DNA of 64,000 nucleotides from 2-12-FULL-41-16 sp964473715 (GCA_964473715.1 CAYYQC010000001.1:61877-125876), one strand, 5' to 3'. Shown: positions 51,501 to 59,224, counted from the first letter of the stretch. Made by a program: numbers and translations. The notes: generated by a model not told the origin, from the letters alone.

Positions 51501-53982
51501 TAATCCGACACAAACCAACTCCTGGTGGACCAGGTTCAATAACTATTGTTTCTTGACCATTGGTTTTTTGCACTGGAGGACCAGACGTTTTGACCATGAT
51601 ATTAAAAATTTTTATCCCGCCATCAACAAAAAGCTTATCTTGAGGTGGAGGCAACTGAGCGATCACTTGTGTGTCTGTCCAAGTTTGACCACATTGACTA
51701 CCAAGGTCAGTGACTTTTAGACTACGGCAGCTAAGGTCAGGAGTACCAGTATCACAAGTTTTAACCGTGTTAGCGCTAGAAGCAATAAAAATTTTGCCGA
51801 TAGTGTTACCAAAGCCCTTACCCTGAATGGTAATAAGACTAAGTGGTGTACTAGTGGCTGGAGTAATCGAACTAATTTGGGGCACTGAAAGATTTACCAC
51901 TGAACTAAGCACTTGAAATGGCACACCATTACTAGATTGTCCATTAATACGCGCATGCACTGGTACCAAACCAGCTTTCATATTAGCTGGTACCCGAGTA
52001 CGAATTTCGGTATCGGTCCAATAATTATCAACGATTTCCCCCACCACACCACCTATCAAAGTACCATCAGTTTTTTTAGAAGCACCAAAGAGTAAGGCAT
52101 TGCCATTTGCACCACCAAGACCATTACCTACGGCTTTCAAATTTACACCTGGTGGCGCAAAAGTATCATCGGCAAATAAATTATATTCTTTACCGTCTTG
52201 ATTAACTTTAGTATCAGCAAAAACCGACACATCGCACAAACCTGGTTTTTTAACATTATTCACAGTAAACAAACCAGTTCCACCAGGACGAGTACCAAAA
52301 TTATCAATTGAAGTATCTGTTTTACCAGCAGCAGTAGTAATTCGAATCGCGGCTTTAGTAGATACCGGCAAATTTGGTACAGCTACAATCACCCAGCGAT
52401 CAGTCCAAGAACCTTTAGTTCCACAAGGCACTATCACGGCCTCAGTCCATGTATAATTTCCACCCGTACCTTCTACACCAAACTCCACTTTACCTTTGGT
52501 ATTAGCAAAATTTTTACCCAAAACAGTTATCCAATTCCCAGGCGCACCATTTAATGGATCAATTCCAGTAATAATTGGCATGGCTCGACAAACTTTATCA
52601 ATACATTGAAAACCATTAGCACAATCAGCATTTGAAGAACAACTATCCCCTTCTCCACCACCACAAGAACCACCGCTATCTACTCCAGTTTCATCTGCAT
52701 CTTGAATATCATTGTCACAATGACCACCTTTCAGAGTAAATGAAAGACTGGCTGTGACTACATTATTATCAATATCATGACCAGTGAGAGCGACAATGTA
52801 TTTTTGTCCAGCAACGAATTTTGTATCAAGCAAAAGTTTATAGCTGAATTCAAATAACTCAGAAGAACCCTGATTAACTCTAGGCGCAGTATACGCTGTG
52901 TAAATTGGTGAACCACCATTGGCCGCAGAAACCGCAATCTTAATAAGACTATTACCACCGAAGCTATTTTGTCTATCAAACATTTCCCCTCCCACTGAAA
53001 GCGTTTTGCCTTGGGCAAGGCTAATATTTTCTCCAGAAAAACCATTTAAATTAAGATTACTGAACAAAGGTTTAACGGTATCGTTAAAAGCCGTATCAGC
53101 GCGATAATGTGCAGTAATTGGGAAAGTATTTCCACCAAACTTATAATCAACCTCTAAACTTTTACCAGCTGTATCTTTTAAGTTTTTATTTACAGTCACA
53201 ATATATGTGACATTTGGTTTAAATGGAATTGGGCTACCATTTGGCGCGTAATACACTTCTAAAACTTTATTATTCTCAATAATTGAGGTAGATACTGGCA
53301 AAGGACCCGTACCACCAACTTCTTGAACAAAAACTGATTGTGCTAAATTAACATCAGTGGCCAATGCATGACTAAAGAGTACACGAATCGCAATATTATT
53401 CATGCCGGTGGCAAGTGCTTCGTCTGTAACCAAATTACCCGGAGTAATACTCTTTACATAAAAGACCGTGTCTTCACATACGCTTAATTCCGGATATTTC
53501 TTACACTGGCTATCACAATCATTTGGCAATTCTGGATTACATTCTGGCCCATCAGATCCATCACCAGAATCATCACTAGAACCAGTACCACCACCGACAA
53601 TTGCATCATTTAATTGCTTAAAGACAAATAAAACAATGGCCCAAGCAGATAAGATAATTACAAGACCAATGGTGGCATTGATAATATATTTTTTTCCTTC
53701 AGCAATTTTTTCTTCACTACCGTTTGACGTCATGTACAAAAAGCCACCGTACAAAATCAATCCAACAGTAATAATCCCAAGTAACCCAAGTGCAATATTA
53801 ATAATCCGTCCAGCAATTTCACGAGGGTCATCAGCCGAAAGTTTTACCGTATTACCAATTTGCGCCACGCCAAAAGTGTCACCAGCATTTGGGTCAACCT
53901 GCGCTTGCGCCACAGTGGCCATGCCAAACAAAAAAATACTGAGAGCCAGGAAAATACTTATTTTTTTGAAGCGTGGACTCAT
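42553..53982 (-). CDS. Giant surface protein (3809 residues) with T4SS-pilin-like N-terminus and Cys-rich DUF4215-type repeats
   Basis: Residues 1-27 are a signal peptide (ATVAQAQ). Residues of about 55-130 form two membrane helices around YGGFLYMTSNGSEEKIAEGK, the pattern of VirB2/TrbC-like pilin proteins of Patescibacteria. Outside follow IPT/TIG domains (near 474 and 707, with GIDPLNGAPGNWITVLG), Ig-like Big_5 units (near 1030, 1500 and 2065, with ATIALRFNMGMDP) and two clusters of Cys repeats of the CGNG-x-x-E-x-x-E-x-CD type: five near 1700-1945 and about six near 2720-3365 (for example CGNGKVEGAEVCDDG). There is no sortase signal. At 11.4 kb it fills about a sixth of the window. It is probably a long adhesin or contact protein anchored by its N-terminal helices. 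It starts three bases after its shorter paralogue. Confidence 0.85.
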   Translation of the reverse strand: MSPRFKKISIFLALSIFLFGMATVAQAQVDPNAGDTFGVAQIGNTVKLSADDPREIAGRIINIALGLLGIITVGLILYGGFLYMTSNGSEEKIAEGKKYIINATIGLVIILSAWAIVLFVFKQLNDAIVGGGTGSSDDSGDGSDGPECNPELPNDCDSQCKKYPELSVCEDTVFYVKSITPGNLVTDEALATGMNNIAIRVLFSHALATDVNLAQSVFVQEVGGTGPLPVSTSIIENNKVLEVYYAPNGSPIPFKPNVTYIVTVNKNLKDTAGKSLEVDYKFGGNTFPITAHYRADTAFNDTVKPLFSNLNLNGFSGENISLAQGKTLSVGGEMFDRQNSFGGNSLIKIAVSAANGGSPIYTAYTAPRVNQGSSELFEFSYKLLLDTKFVAGQKYIVALTGHDIDNNVVTASLSFTLKGGHCDNDIQDADETGVDSGGSCGGGEGDSCSSNADCANGFQCIDKVCRAMPIITGIDPLNGAPGNWITVLGKNFANTKGKVEFGVEGTGGNYTWTEAVIVPCGTKGSWTDRWVIVAVPNLPVSTKAAIRITTAAGKTDTSIDNFGTRPGGTGLFTVNNVKKPGLCDVSVFADTKVNQDGKEYNLFADDTFAPPGVNLKAVGNGLGGANGNALLFGASKKTDGTLIGGVVGEIVDNYWTDTEIRTRVPANMKAGLVPVHARINGQSSNGVPFQVLSSVVNLSVPQISSITPATSTPLSLITIQGKGFGNTIGKIFIASSANTVKTCDTGTPDLSCRSLKVTDLGSQCGQTWTDTQVIAQLPPPQDKLFVDGGIKIFNIMVKTSGPPVQKTNGQETIVIEPGPPGVGLCRIMPSKGPAPLPVDGAPISIYGVNVPGPGVIDVIYWKKGAVPNPNTNSGIDGWLYNLSHDTPEGKAPVVSGFPNGTGFSTRLPVDENGVSMSSGPIRVFDNESGRWSNAVNYTVESCIGNKTPLPGYRCCESGLEEGQWKKNNLACAGETRAAGYTWRFMTGVLANQPQVVEQCNDVDFPSPTPRVKQTSAANTASCVNATIALRFNMGMDPNTLTKENIKLFACAAGPGNRIDCDEKKTAVDSLDITYQTGANTLIIREAPPKNNLESNTWYQIELSEKITSLEHATVLGVNQTINTPLLPSRACGKGTAYCFNFKTNASECTLTGAAINPRTYTARNLGVLQDTRYPFDSSKVFIPPSIPVHPLYYFVWGKGNQECSVVSSQLVDTYAWNWSPSEGQSGSDLATALKSPVAAAPGIAGYKNIRALVTARAHTSPDFAVIKAEAVIESGPNLNSTDIGGTNILQAANITVGQAGFAPTAPTNLTQTVSNQLSLQNTFALQLKFTQPEKSTFPNNTLVQKVDTSVPGKPSGYIIKFINNQVCLNPYSGSGSSVNLCTTVTADANGQYNVILVGDKAKNSLYWVDLVPPNRPIFEIPLTAIPNSGNALVILAAEKNPANAKGPIYFGMQVSGSIPSFLNSNSKITLSPTSTLFVDLADPAVTYYEPNCIESCNNASIRVDFNRQMVTSTYASGFQVFKCMDGVTCANTQPTSIYTIDTENSTQLTLRAHLSASGPNLDPNQYYKVSLNGASLAIKSIARVNPTVYGKPLPPTQWVFKTRADAKPCSVGFLQVSPLDLTATTVGQQDKYTVVPYSAPNACSKVGQALSKWAYQYSWSTENVNVAKISQLPAAQYSNVNPACTLACVKKGSTIASDSAAKNNPICGNGGLPEAGEDCDIGGAGEVPGTSCALNCLRPGNNDAYRAEKTGAGVCGNGVVESNRGEQCDPGNEAGKVKNNNAYCTNTCVLRGSKPTTTNVPGVAVCGDGEVTAGQETCDISDPNSQNGCSAQCLHQGTQTAASWCLANIGFSTDPSCKAAVSICGNGKVEPNEDCEVGVKVGNDTVTSAMCNKSCQFIDACALTNPPCVKNAPGCSDKCTLLGSKSTYSSPSVCGDRQVGTGENPSCELNQTNKNNPNDLVGPTQIVQAVGKANPVAGTTYQQTKVTASTKDGSKNITGVADYKLQCGYKEYDFATTDKSYNNCPSNPDNNLGVGGNSCCVPRPRPLAEYPVDGAGFAGSENVCRNTKVEVSFDREMRAESINQNVFLVTGHTAANFDCSAVQGQNFTDTVNKIIAASPIEVKGFWAKLWGRLTDWTKNIWATEAGATTVSGTQEFKSIKTWCNGEVPVSVSVQSEVSSGLDTISRVSLEIGKTLDANTIYGVILRGDVGGIVDMGGVPMKAMGSSARNDAWFFKTSNNICKIKEVGVTPPAHVFNEPNSTQTFTAFATSTNGQKIVSTPGYAWTWTWAPNPNSVFDFSQTDTAKTDVLNVRAKNVPGKITGVAMAKVTADTSAENNQLGQVFNDTFELEALFCKRPWPANPGYPFRDAVYNYETGYCADAGSATNDADDLPYLRQQSLESGPLSSDSLKKLVFFNDKNSDVIGIQIFGPVNVPLTEWFSQTQKFGSVASFRSEVIGEYGALTDGNNYYIQALNYESTSASNAVNSYVYLFSINPNADSKTREVFNKLLQRLNFNTNLSNHNHCLIAGGNIRTNPNAINAEQCTTDFDCRDAAGTPKNGTIGTCSNARTKFLRDWKRLNDLRVAQDNIDTFFATQGSNPDFKGTFAGGSFVPGYTVSKWGESWGRLQEMTKGSFSDPLNRWTTCNADDPQTCWSASSTTYFCPKFKSVYEYEYIKNGNTYKLHAPLEFFKTTDQITKDYVDVERFTTAPWSGCSTGSYNPFQEKCGDGILNQAEQCDPPGTVELADTDVQTTYDHCSKWAVAKACNSDDDCGRIGRSVGRYINGKFTLDTNAKGACVGVAGSALAVVKDSDPVAAKYKLLSCSTNADCDAFVQGVNSAPGNYNFTHALLSFHPTNGKNLYLPVKPNYQALTAAPLKQFFADSGNKLTCDTTSFNTANVYHLPSSANFCVFNKFNPVLKYDPILNAQGEYETFPCSTDNNCRSINESYRHYDGQVSYGPGGFVRSYAELTNDLNQNINNLFTCQTPNQVLESNNFYAGLSSCSVPTVTPQTCSEGQLVKRTCNSQCTWQYGSCASTGSCGNGKVEGAEVCDDGALNDSYGHCNAICTGLAAARCGNNQKDFIDSAKKTLEFCEAGIDGFTAKYNVDRNKSCAWDCRNYGGYCGDGFIQSANGETCDDGNTTNGDSCSSVCKLEKYCSFDTYDLRCENALECTSIPVTENSEPYAVKIRTDLKKIEKVADDAFACAYNTKFIYASPQGNETEIFGCTTDSDCRKASTYQTLVGSTNHRVYAEGAPSSPMIINDSYAPLKGTEFKCLRINVPTPGPDNPLNASCSVNNAPNDSGSSSGTNPSCGNGTTEKILGEECDAGENNDKACVPGPNQDSCSYCGNGCKVLTVDQNAFCGNGVIDANKNEQCDFSTTGQIVMKQNNNTVPAICSDQGSYSCKSNCTLLVQQCVACGPSAQGVIPIINILNPIQKIWNERPKGSEWPGTNDFYFYRKQGADSYALIGGNNLANPTINVPQIGFKSLVDATKALQVEQDKMCVNRYSMLFNPSKVLENNNNSYMTIAPTAKINGTLFPFTVNAQSANAPVVQELITSPSVPPDTFRIVLKWTDQDKTAEFNGALYNEDFNKFDENIWSKGIQDHRIYAMKGWWNNYNQTALCSSMMRAGTFWTPSQSATQGETCESNYGIIASPNQVSVSGKTFIQTFTLVTNDYLQSGKPFTFFVNSLNGTSIGSSKNSSLEVLVYTNKPLPKNGLNASDISLYSVYEPDYTFKIKDANLPTGSAASAYSYWQVFNMVKESGKYTIKPVEGKEANGTSNGQLYQNGLFHKCSTGLFSYMPGKVPVTCPN

Positions 53983-53985
53983 ACG

Positions 53986-56226
53986 TTAAGGAAGAGTGGA
54001 TGGACTTACAGCTTTCATTTTTTCAATACAAGTGGCCACATCTGGCTGACTTAAATCATTCTCATTAATTCCAAAGACACAGGCTGAATCTTTGAGCGGA
54101 TCAAATGAACCACTTAAATTTTTATTATTTGGCGCACAATTCTCATTTTGAGTCGGTACTCCATTTACGTCTTCAGCGTATATGCAGGTCGGTGAAGTGT
54201 TCTTTTGCCCAAGTACATGTACTGGTCCACGACCTGGATATAAACATTGCTGATTATCCCCTCTAGCAGTACTTGATACGTAAGTAAAATAGTAAAGATC
54301 AAGACCGCCAGTACCAAAAGTACGCGGATGTTTAATTTCTGAAATCGTTGAATCACCGACATCTTTTAAATCCATGTAATATGGAAAATCTTCCAAACGC
54401 ACATTATCAATTCCCATACGATTGGCTGGATATTCTATTACTCCAGCGCCATTCATGACAGAATTGTACAGCATTATTCGACTAAAGTAAATTTGAATAT
54501 CTTCAGTTCCTTTTACCCCTTCGCCCTCAAGCGGAGGCTTTACATTCGTGATATACGGAATGACCATGTCTTTGTCATTTTGCACCTTAAATGACCAATA
54601 AAAGTTATCAGGATTTTTTTCTTGAACTTCAATTTTTTTAGGGTCATTAGAACCCAATCTAAATGCATGGCGCCATGAGGGTTGAACTCCAGGGGCTGAT
54701 TGCGCAATTACGCCATCAGATTTATTACCTGGACCATTATCAAGCGCATTGCCGGCCATGTCAGTCACACCGGTAAATGGCTGAGCCACAAATGAAGTCC
54801 CATTTTGATTTTGCAATTCTGCGGTACGAACCAAACCTTCATAATTAGCTGTACAAGCTTTATCGGCCACCCCACAACCTGGAGCAGGCAAACAATACAT
54901 TGGTTCACCACAACTATTTTGGCCACAAGATTCACTAGAAATGAATTCTACTGAACGGTACCCATTGGAAATACGCCATTCACCTTTCACTTCGGTGCTA
55001 CCAAAAATAATATTATTAAAATTACTATTTGGACCAACAGCACCTTGAGTTACACTTGGATCCACAGGTTCATTAAAATCAATCCGAATAACAATATTTC
55101 GTTTAATAGTACCACCATTTTTTGGAGAGGTGGACAATACATATGGCGGACTTAAATCTACCTTGGTACCTGTTTCAAAACTCCATGAATAAAATTTACT
55201 GGCAAAATTATTTGGAAAAATATCTGAACCATTTAAACGTTTAATTCCGGCAGTATTTGATGAGCCACCAATTAATTTAGCAGTGTACCAAACATTACTT
55301 ACCTCATTACCAAGCAAAGTTAGGGGTTTAAACGTAAAGATAGTGGCTTTACGTGCTTCATCATAGGTTGTAATACCTACCATTTCTACATTACTTGTAG
55401 AGCTTGCTTTAAAAAATAATTGTACTGAACCGTTTTTAACACGATCACATTCATTACTAAGTGAAACCACCTTATCTCCATCAATATCAGTACAATCTCC
55501 ATAATATGGAATAGGTTGTCCACTATTAGCCCCAGATGTATAAACTGCACAGGCACCAGCGGCAATTTTTACAGCTTTGCTTCCCCCATCAACCGGCCAA
55601 CAAGTATTATTGGTATTTTCCACAATACTTTCTGGCAAAACTGGTTCAGCAAAAGTTACTGACAACGCAGTATTGCGGAATACATCCACTTGGTTAGGGC
55701 GAGGATAATGATCTTTAATAATCGCACCTAAACCACCAGTACCAGAATATGAGGCAAAAATTGGTTTTTCCGGATTATCATTATTTCCACTTTGATTTCC
55801 ACTACTTAAACCAAATGCATCAGATAAAGATTTTAAAACAAATTGAACAATAGCAAACGCAGAAATAATTATTACAAATCCAATAAGTGCGTTTACCATC
55901 ACTCGTTTTCCTTGTGCAACTTTTTCTTCATTACCCGCTGAAGTCATGATTAAAAATCCAGCGTAAAGCACTAATCCAAACGCAATAATCCCAAGCAAAC
56001 CAAGAACAACACTAATTAATCGACCAGCAATGATCCGAATATCAGTATCACCTAGCCGAATGTTATTTTGAATTGGTTGCAATCCTAATGTGTCAGCATC
56101 AGTTTGTGCGTTTACAATTCCAGCGGCAAAAAAAATATTAAAAAAAACAAAGACTACTGCCAATCCGGTTATGCACCAGGCAATAGTCTTGTTTAGACGT
56201 AAATTCGGTCGAATCCAGGGAAGCAT
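53986..56226 (-). CDS. Surface protein with T4SS-pilin-like N-terminus and Ig-like domains
   Basis: A 746-residue protein from ATG 56226; an in-frame TTG five codons earlier is less likely. The first helix (about 15-40) is signal-like. The pilin-type pair of helices (about 65-140) surrounds YAGFLIMTSAGNEEKVAQGK, nearly the same as in the giant protein next door. Beyond it lie Big_5-like units (HYPRPNQVDVFRNTALSVTF, TIKRNIVIRIDFNEPVDPS) and a Cys-containing region (CGQNSCGEPMYC). It is clearly a shorter paralogue, and the two genes form one transcript. The role is unknown; an adhesin or a subunit of an envelope-spanning structure is plausible. Confidence 0.8.
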   Translation of the reverse strand: MLPWIRPNLRLNKTIAWCITGLAVVFVFFNIFFAAGIVNAQTDADTLGLQPIQNNIRLGDTDIRIIAGRLISVVLGLLGIIAFGLVLYAGFLIMTSAGNEEKVAQGKRVMVNALIGFVIIISAFAIVQFVLKSLSDAFGLSSGNQSGNNDNPEKPIFASYSGTGGLGAIIKDHYPRPNQVDVFRNTALSVTFAEPVLPESIVENTNNTCWPVDGGSKAVKIAAGACAVYTSGANSGQPIPYYGDCTDIDGDKVVSLSNECDRVKNGSVQLFFKASSTSNVEMVGITTYDEARKATIFTFKPLTLLGNEVSNVWYTAKLIGGSSNTAGIKRLNGSDIFPNNFASKFYSWSFETGTKVDLSPPYVLSTSPKNGGTIKRNIVIRIDFNEPVDPSVTQGAVGPNSNFNNIIFGSTEVKGEWRISNGYRSVEFISSESCGQNSCGEPMYCLPAPGCGVADKACTANYEGLVRTAELQNQNGTSFVAQPFTGVTDMAGNALDNGPGNKSDGVIAQSAPGVQPSWRHAFRLGSNDPKKIEVQEKNPDNFYWSFKVQNDKDMVIPYITNVKPPLEGEGVKGTEDIQIYFSRIMLYNSVMNGAGVIEYPANRMGIDNVRLEDFPYYMDLKDVGDSTISEIKHPRTFGTGGLDLYYFTYVSSTARGDNQQCLYPGRGPVHVLGQKNTSPTCIYAEDVNGVPTQNENCAPNNKNLSGSFDPLKDSACVFGINENDLSQPDVATCIEKMKAVSPSTLP

Positions 56227-56249
56227 GAGCCAAGGATCCAAAATTTAAA

Positions 56250-56261
56250 CTCTCCGGAGAG
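56250..56261. repeat. 12-bp perfect palindrome
   Basis: CTCTCCGGAGAG lies between yqeY and the pilin-domain pair, followed on the minus strand by a T-rich stretch. It may be a weak terminator or a protein-binding site. Confidence 0.4.
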
Positions 56262-56271
56262 AGACCGGTGA

Positions 56272-56718
56272 TTAGCCGGATAAACGAGCTAAGACGCGTT
56301 CACGAACTGTGGCGCCATCAGCCCTACCTTTTACTTTAGCCATGACTGCACCGACAACTTTACCGCTATTGGCACGGGTTTCTTGGTCAACCTCAGAGAG
56401 TACACCAGTAATGACCGCATCAATTTCTACGTCAGTTAGTTGTTGTGGCAGAAAACTTTGTAACAGTTCAATTTCAGTATTGGTTTTTGTTACCAGGTCA
56501 GTTCGTCCAGCAGTAGTAAAATCTGCAAGCGCATCTTTTAGTTGCTTAACGAGCCGCGCAATAAGCGCTTCCACCTGAGCATCTTGTAAGGTAATTCCGT
56601 GGTTGATTTCTTCATTTTTAATTGCTGCTAAAACATTTTGGATAGAATCCAATGTTTCTGCATTATGCTCTTTACGAGCAGTAAGGCGCAAAGCCTGCAA
56701 CTGTTCAACCAAAGACAT
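56272..56718 (-). CDS. yqeY: GatB/YqeY domain protein
   Basis: A 148-residue protein with the full YqeY pattern: LTARKEHNAETLDSIQNVLA, EIELLQSFLPQQLTDVEID, and the C-terminal SGKVVGAVMAKVKGRADGAT. This is the tail domain of the GatB amidotransferase subunit, used for tRNA binding; the free-standing form has no proven role. It is five bases downstream of rpsU, a widespread pairing. Confidence 0.93.
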   Translation of the reverse strand: MSLVEQLQALRLTARKEHNAETLDSIQNVLAAIKNEEINHGITLQDAQVEALIARLVKQLKDALADFTTAGRTDLVTKTNTEIELLQSFLPQQLTDVEIDAVITGVLSEVDQETRANSGKVVGAVMAKVKGRADGATVRERVLARLSG

Positions 56719-56723
56719 ATTTA

Positions 56724-56996
56724 TTATTTATTTCCAAATTTACCAGCTTTGGCAGCGCGACGAGCCATGAGTTCCAATTCTTTCTTGGAAAGCTTGCCTC
56801 GTTTGCGACGGTATTCAGTTTTAGCACGGGTTTCAATCCGAGTTAAAGCTGATTTACGGCGGCGAGTTTTGTTTGGTTTACCAGTGAAATGAGCACCTTT
56901 ACGAGCTTCAAGTTGAATACCAGACATACTGACTTCTGTCTTGTAAGCGCGCATTAGAGCTTCAAATGACTTAGAACCTTTTTTTACTTCGATCAT
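56724..56996 (-). CDS. rpsU: 30S ribosomal protein bS21
   Basis: A 90-residue, strongly basic protein. MIEVKKGSKSFEALMRAYK and KTRRRKSALTRIETRAKTEY match bS21. The ATG at 56996 was chosen because a complete Shine-Dalgarno sequence, AGGAGGTGA (57007-56999), precedes it at normal spacing; it is the only host-like gene in the window with such a site. bS21 lies next to the anti-Shine-Dalgarno end of 16S rRNA and affects start-site selection. The protein has a basic C-terminal extension beyond the roughly 60-70 residues of common forms. Confidence 0.94.
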   Translation of the reverse strand: MIEVKKGSKSFEALMRAYKTEVSMSGIQLEARKGAHFTGKPNKTRRRKSALTRIETRAKTEYRRKRGKLSKKELELMARRAAKAGKFGNK

Positions 56997-57032
56997 ATTC
57001 ACCTCCTGAGGGTGATTAAAAATAATACAGTT

Positions 57033-57061
57033 ATACTACCCTAAAAAACCCAAAAGGTCAA
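57033..57061 (-). promoter_or_regulatory. Promoter of rpsU-yqeY
   Basis: On the minus strand TTGACC (57056-57061), a 17-base spacer, TAGTAT (57033-57038). TATAAC two bases on is an alternative -10. The Shine-Dalgarno sequence follows about 26 bases downstream. Confidence 0.6.
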
Positions 57062-57062
57062 A

Positions 57063-58529
57063 TTAACTTTCTAAGATTTTTACTATAGCCTGGCGTACCT
57101 TTTTCTGGTCTACAATTTCCTGGATACCAGATTCCATGTTCCGAATCAAAACTGTACCGTCTTGAACTTCTTTTTGGCCCAAAATCAGGGTATGAGTAGC
57201 ATTGTACTTATTGGCCAATTCTAATTGGACCTTGAGAGAGGACTTGGCCAAATTATGACGCACCACAATTCCACCCTGACGTAATTCTTCAATCAATTTA
57301 AGAACGCGACGGCGAGCCTGCTCTCCTAGATGCGCAAAGAATACTACTGGCTTACTTGGACCCGGAAGATCAGCGATAGTAGTTCCAGAGGCTAGAGCTG
57401 CGGCTTTGGCTGCGGCAATCCGCTCTACAGCGGCAGCAATCCGTTCCATACCCATGGCAAAACCAGCAGCAGGTGTAGACTGTCCACCAAGCTGCTCAAT
57501 GAGGAGATCGTAACGACCACCACCACCAAGCGCACTTTGGGCAGTTTCATTTACACTATCTTCGTATAATTCAAAAACTGTGTGAGTATAATAATCCAAA
57601 CCGCGCACTAAATTTGGGGTAAGTACATAAGGAATTCCCAGTTCATCCAAATACTCAAGCACACTCATGAAAAATGCTTTGGACGGTTCTGACAGCCAAT
57701 CAACAATTTGAGGAGCTTCAGCCACTACAGTAGCACAACTTTCATTTTTACAATCTAAAACACGAAGTGGATTTTTGAGCAAACGTTTTTTACAATCCTC
57801 ACATAAGTAACCACGCTTAGTACGGAAAAAACCAGTAAGTTCTACTAAATAATTTTGACGGTCATCTGGCGTACCCAGCGAATTAATACGAACTGTAGTT
57901 GATAAACCAAGATCACGTAAATAATTATACGCAACCGCAATTAATTCCGCGTCAATTACTGGTGCAGATTCACCAATTGTTTCACAATCAAATTGATGAA
58001 ATTCACGATAGCGCCCAGCCTGTGGACGATCGTAACGGAAGAGTGGTCCAATACTCCACATTTTTACTGGTTGTGATTGAGTGTGCAGGCCGTGCATAAC
58101 ATAGGCACGAGCAACAGAGGCAGTCATTTCTGGACGCAAACAAATTTTACCACCATCACGATCTTCAAACGCATACATTTCTTTATCTACCACATCAGTA
58201 CCACGACCAATTGAGCGCACAAACAAAGAAGTTTGTTCAACCGTTGGAGTTTCAAAATAATGAAAATCATAGGCAGTGGCAATGTCTGCGGCAGTACGCC
58301 ACATGTGCAACCAACCATCACCTTCTGGAGGCAAAATGTCTTTCATACCACGCACAGTAGCCAATTGATTGGCAACTTTTTTTCCTGCGTCTTCGGATAC
58401 TGGTTTAGCAGCTGGAACAGTTGTTGGTTTTTTAACAAATGGTTTAGGTGCAGTTTTTACTGCCGCGACTTTTGGTTGTGGTTTAGACATAGTCGCTTTA
58501 TTATTTTTTACTACTTTTTTAGATGACAT
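57063..58529 (-). CDS. hisS: Histidine--tRNA ligase
   Basis: A 488-residue class II synthetase. A Lys/Ala/Pro-rich extension of about 50 residues precedes the core, which starts at ATVRGMKDILPPEGDGWLHM. Motif 2 is PLFRYDRPQAGRYREFHQFD, the histidine A region is LVRGLDYYTHTVFELY and motif 3 is GFAMGMERIAAA. The insertion has CEDCKK and a second Cys pair. The C-terminal anticodon domain ends the protein. It charges tRNA-His. The N-terminal tail is unusual and probably disordered. It is downstream of lepB by 21 bases. Confidence 0.96.
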   Translation of the reverse strand: MSSKKVVKNNKATMSKPQPKVAAVKTAPKPFVKKPTTVPAAKPVSEDAGKKVANQLATVRGMKDILPPEGDGWLHMWRTAADIATAYDFHYFETPTVEQTSLFVRSIGRGTDVVDKEMYAFEDRDGGKICLRPEMTASVARAYVMHGLHTQSQPVKMWSIGPLFRYDRPQAGRYREFHQFDCETIGESAPVIDAELIAVAYNYLRDLGLSTTVRINSLGTPDDRQNYLVELTGFFRTKRGYLCEDCKKRLLKNPLRVLDCKNESCATVVAEAPQIVDWLSEPSKAFFMSVLEYLDELGIPYVLTPNLVRGLDYYTHTVFELYEDSVNETAQSALGGGGRYDLLIEQLGGQSTPAAGFAMGMERIAAAVERIAAAKAAALASGTTIADLPGPSKPVVFFAHLGEQARRRVLKLIEELRQGGIVVRHNLAKSSLKVQLELANKYNATHTLILGQKEVQDGTVLIRNMESGIQEIVDQKKVRQAIVKILES

Positions 58530-58550
58530 ACGATTAATTAATAGAGCAAC

Positions 58551-59153
58551 TTAGTAAGTGGGAGAACTAAAGGCTGACACTCTTGAAAATGGCCAACCAC
58601 GCACCCATACTCGACCCACAATATCACTGCCATCAATAGCACCAAAGCGACGTGAATCAAAACTAGCATCACGATTATCTCCCATTACAAAGTATTGATC
58701 AGTGCCAAGCGTGAGAGTGACTGAACCCGCAGTTTCTTCAATTAAATATTCTTCGGGAAGTACTAATCCTTGAGGATTTTCCTCATTATAAATAATAACT
58801 TTATTGGATTCTACTTTTACTCGTTCCCCTGGCAAGCCAATAATTCTTTTGAGGAAAAAATCATTGGTTGGATGATATTCAAATACCACCACATCGCCCC
58901 GATGGGGTTCATGAAACCGGTAGCTAAGTTCATCAATAATCAAGTAATCACGCTCTTCAAAATTAGGTTCCATTGATTGGCCTTTAACATAAAATGGCTT
59001 GAATAAGAAATATCGCACCAAGCCAATGGCAATACCAGCTAAAATCGCAATTTTAAGGAGTTCTAGTAGTACTGAACCAACTTTGGCAATTTTACTTTGA
59101 GGATTCACATCTTCAACCTCTTCATTTTCATGGTCATCATGCTCATGAGTCAT
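58551..59153 (-). CDS. lepB: Signal peptidase I
   Basis: A 200-residue protein from ATG 59153 (MTHEHDDHENEEVED). It has one membrane helix (about 30-50), then GQSMEPNFEERDYLIIDEL with the catalytic serine, RGDVVVFEYHPTNDFFLKRI with the general-base lysine, and GDNRDASFDSRRFGAI (box E). It cleaves signal peptides on the outer face of the membrane, which is relevant to the many exported proteins here. The N-terminal acidic, His-containing tail is cytoplasmic. Confidence 0.95.
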   Translation of the reverse strand: MTHEHDDHENEEVEDVNPQSKIAKVGSVLLELLKIAILAGIAIGLVRYFLFKPFYVKGQSMEPNFEERDYLIIDELSYRFHEPHRGDVVVFEYHPTNDFFLKRIIGLPGERVKVESNKVIIYNEENPQGLVLPEEYLIEETAGSVTLTLGTDQYFVMGDNRDASFDSRRFGAIDGSDIVGRVWVRGWPFSRVSAFSSPTY

Positions 59154-59187
59154 ATCAACCACCAATTAAAAATAATATTCTAGACCA

Positions 59188-59217
59188 ATAATACCCTATT
59201 TTTAAGCCAAAAGTCAA
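59188..59217 (-). promoter_or_regulatory. Promoter of lepB-hisS
   Basis: On the minus strand TTGACT (59212-59217), an 18-base spacer, TATTAT (59188-59193). Confidence 0.65.
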
Positions 59218-59224
59218 TGGCCGG

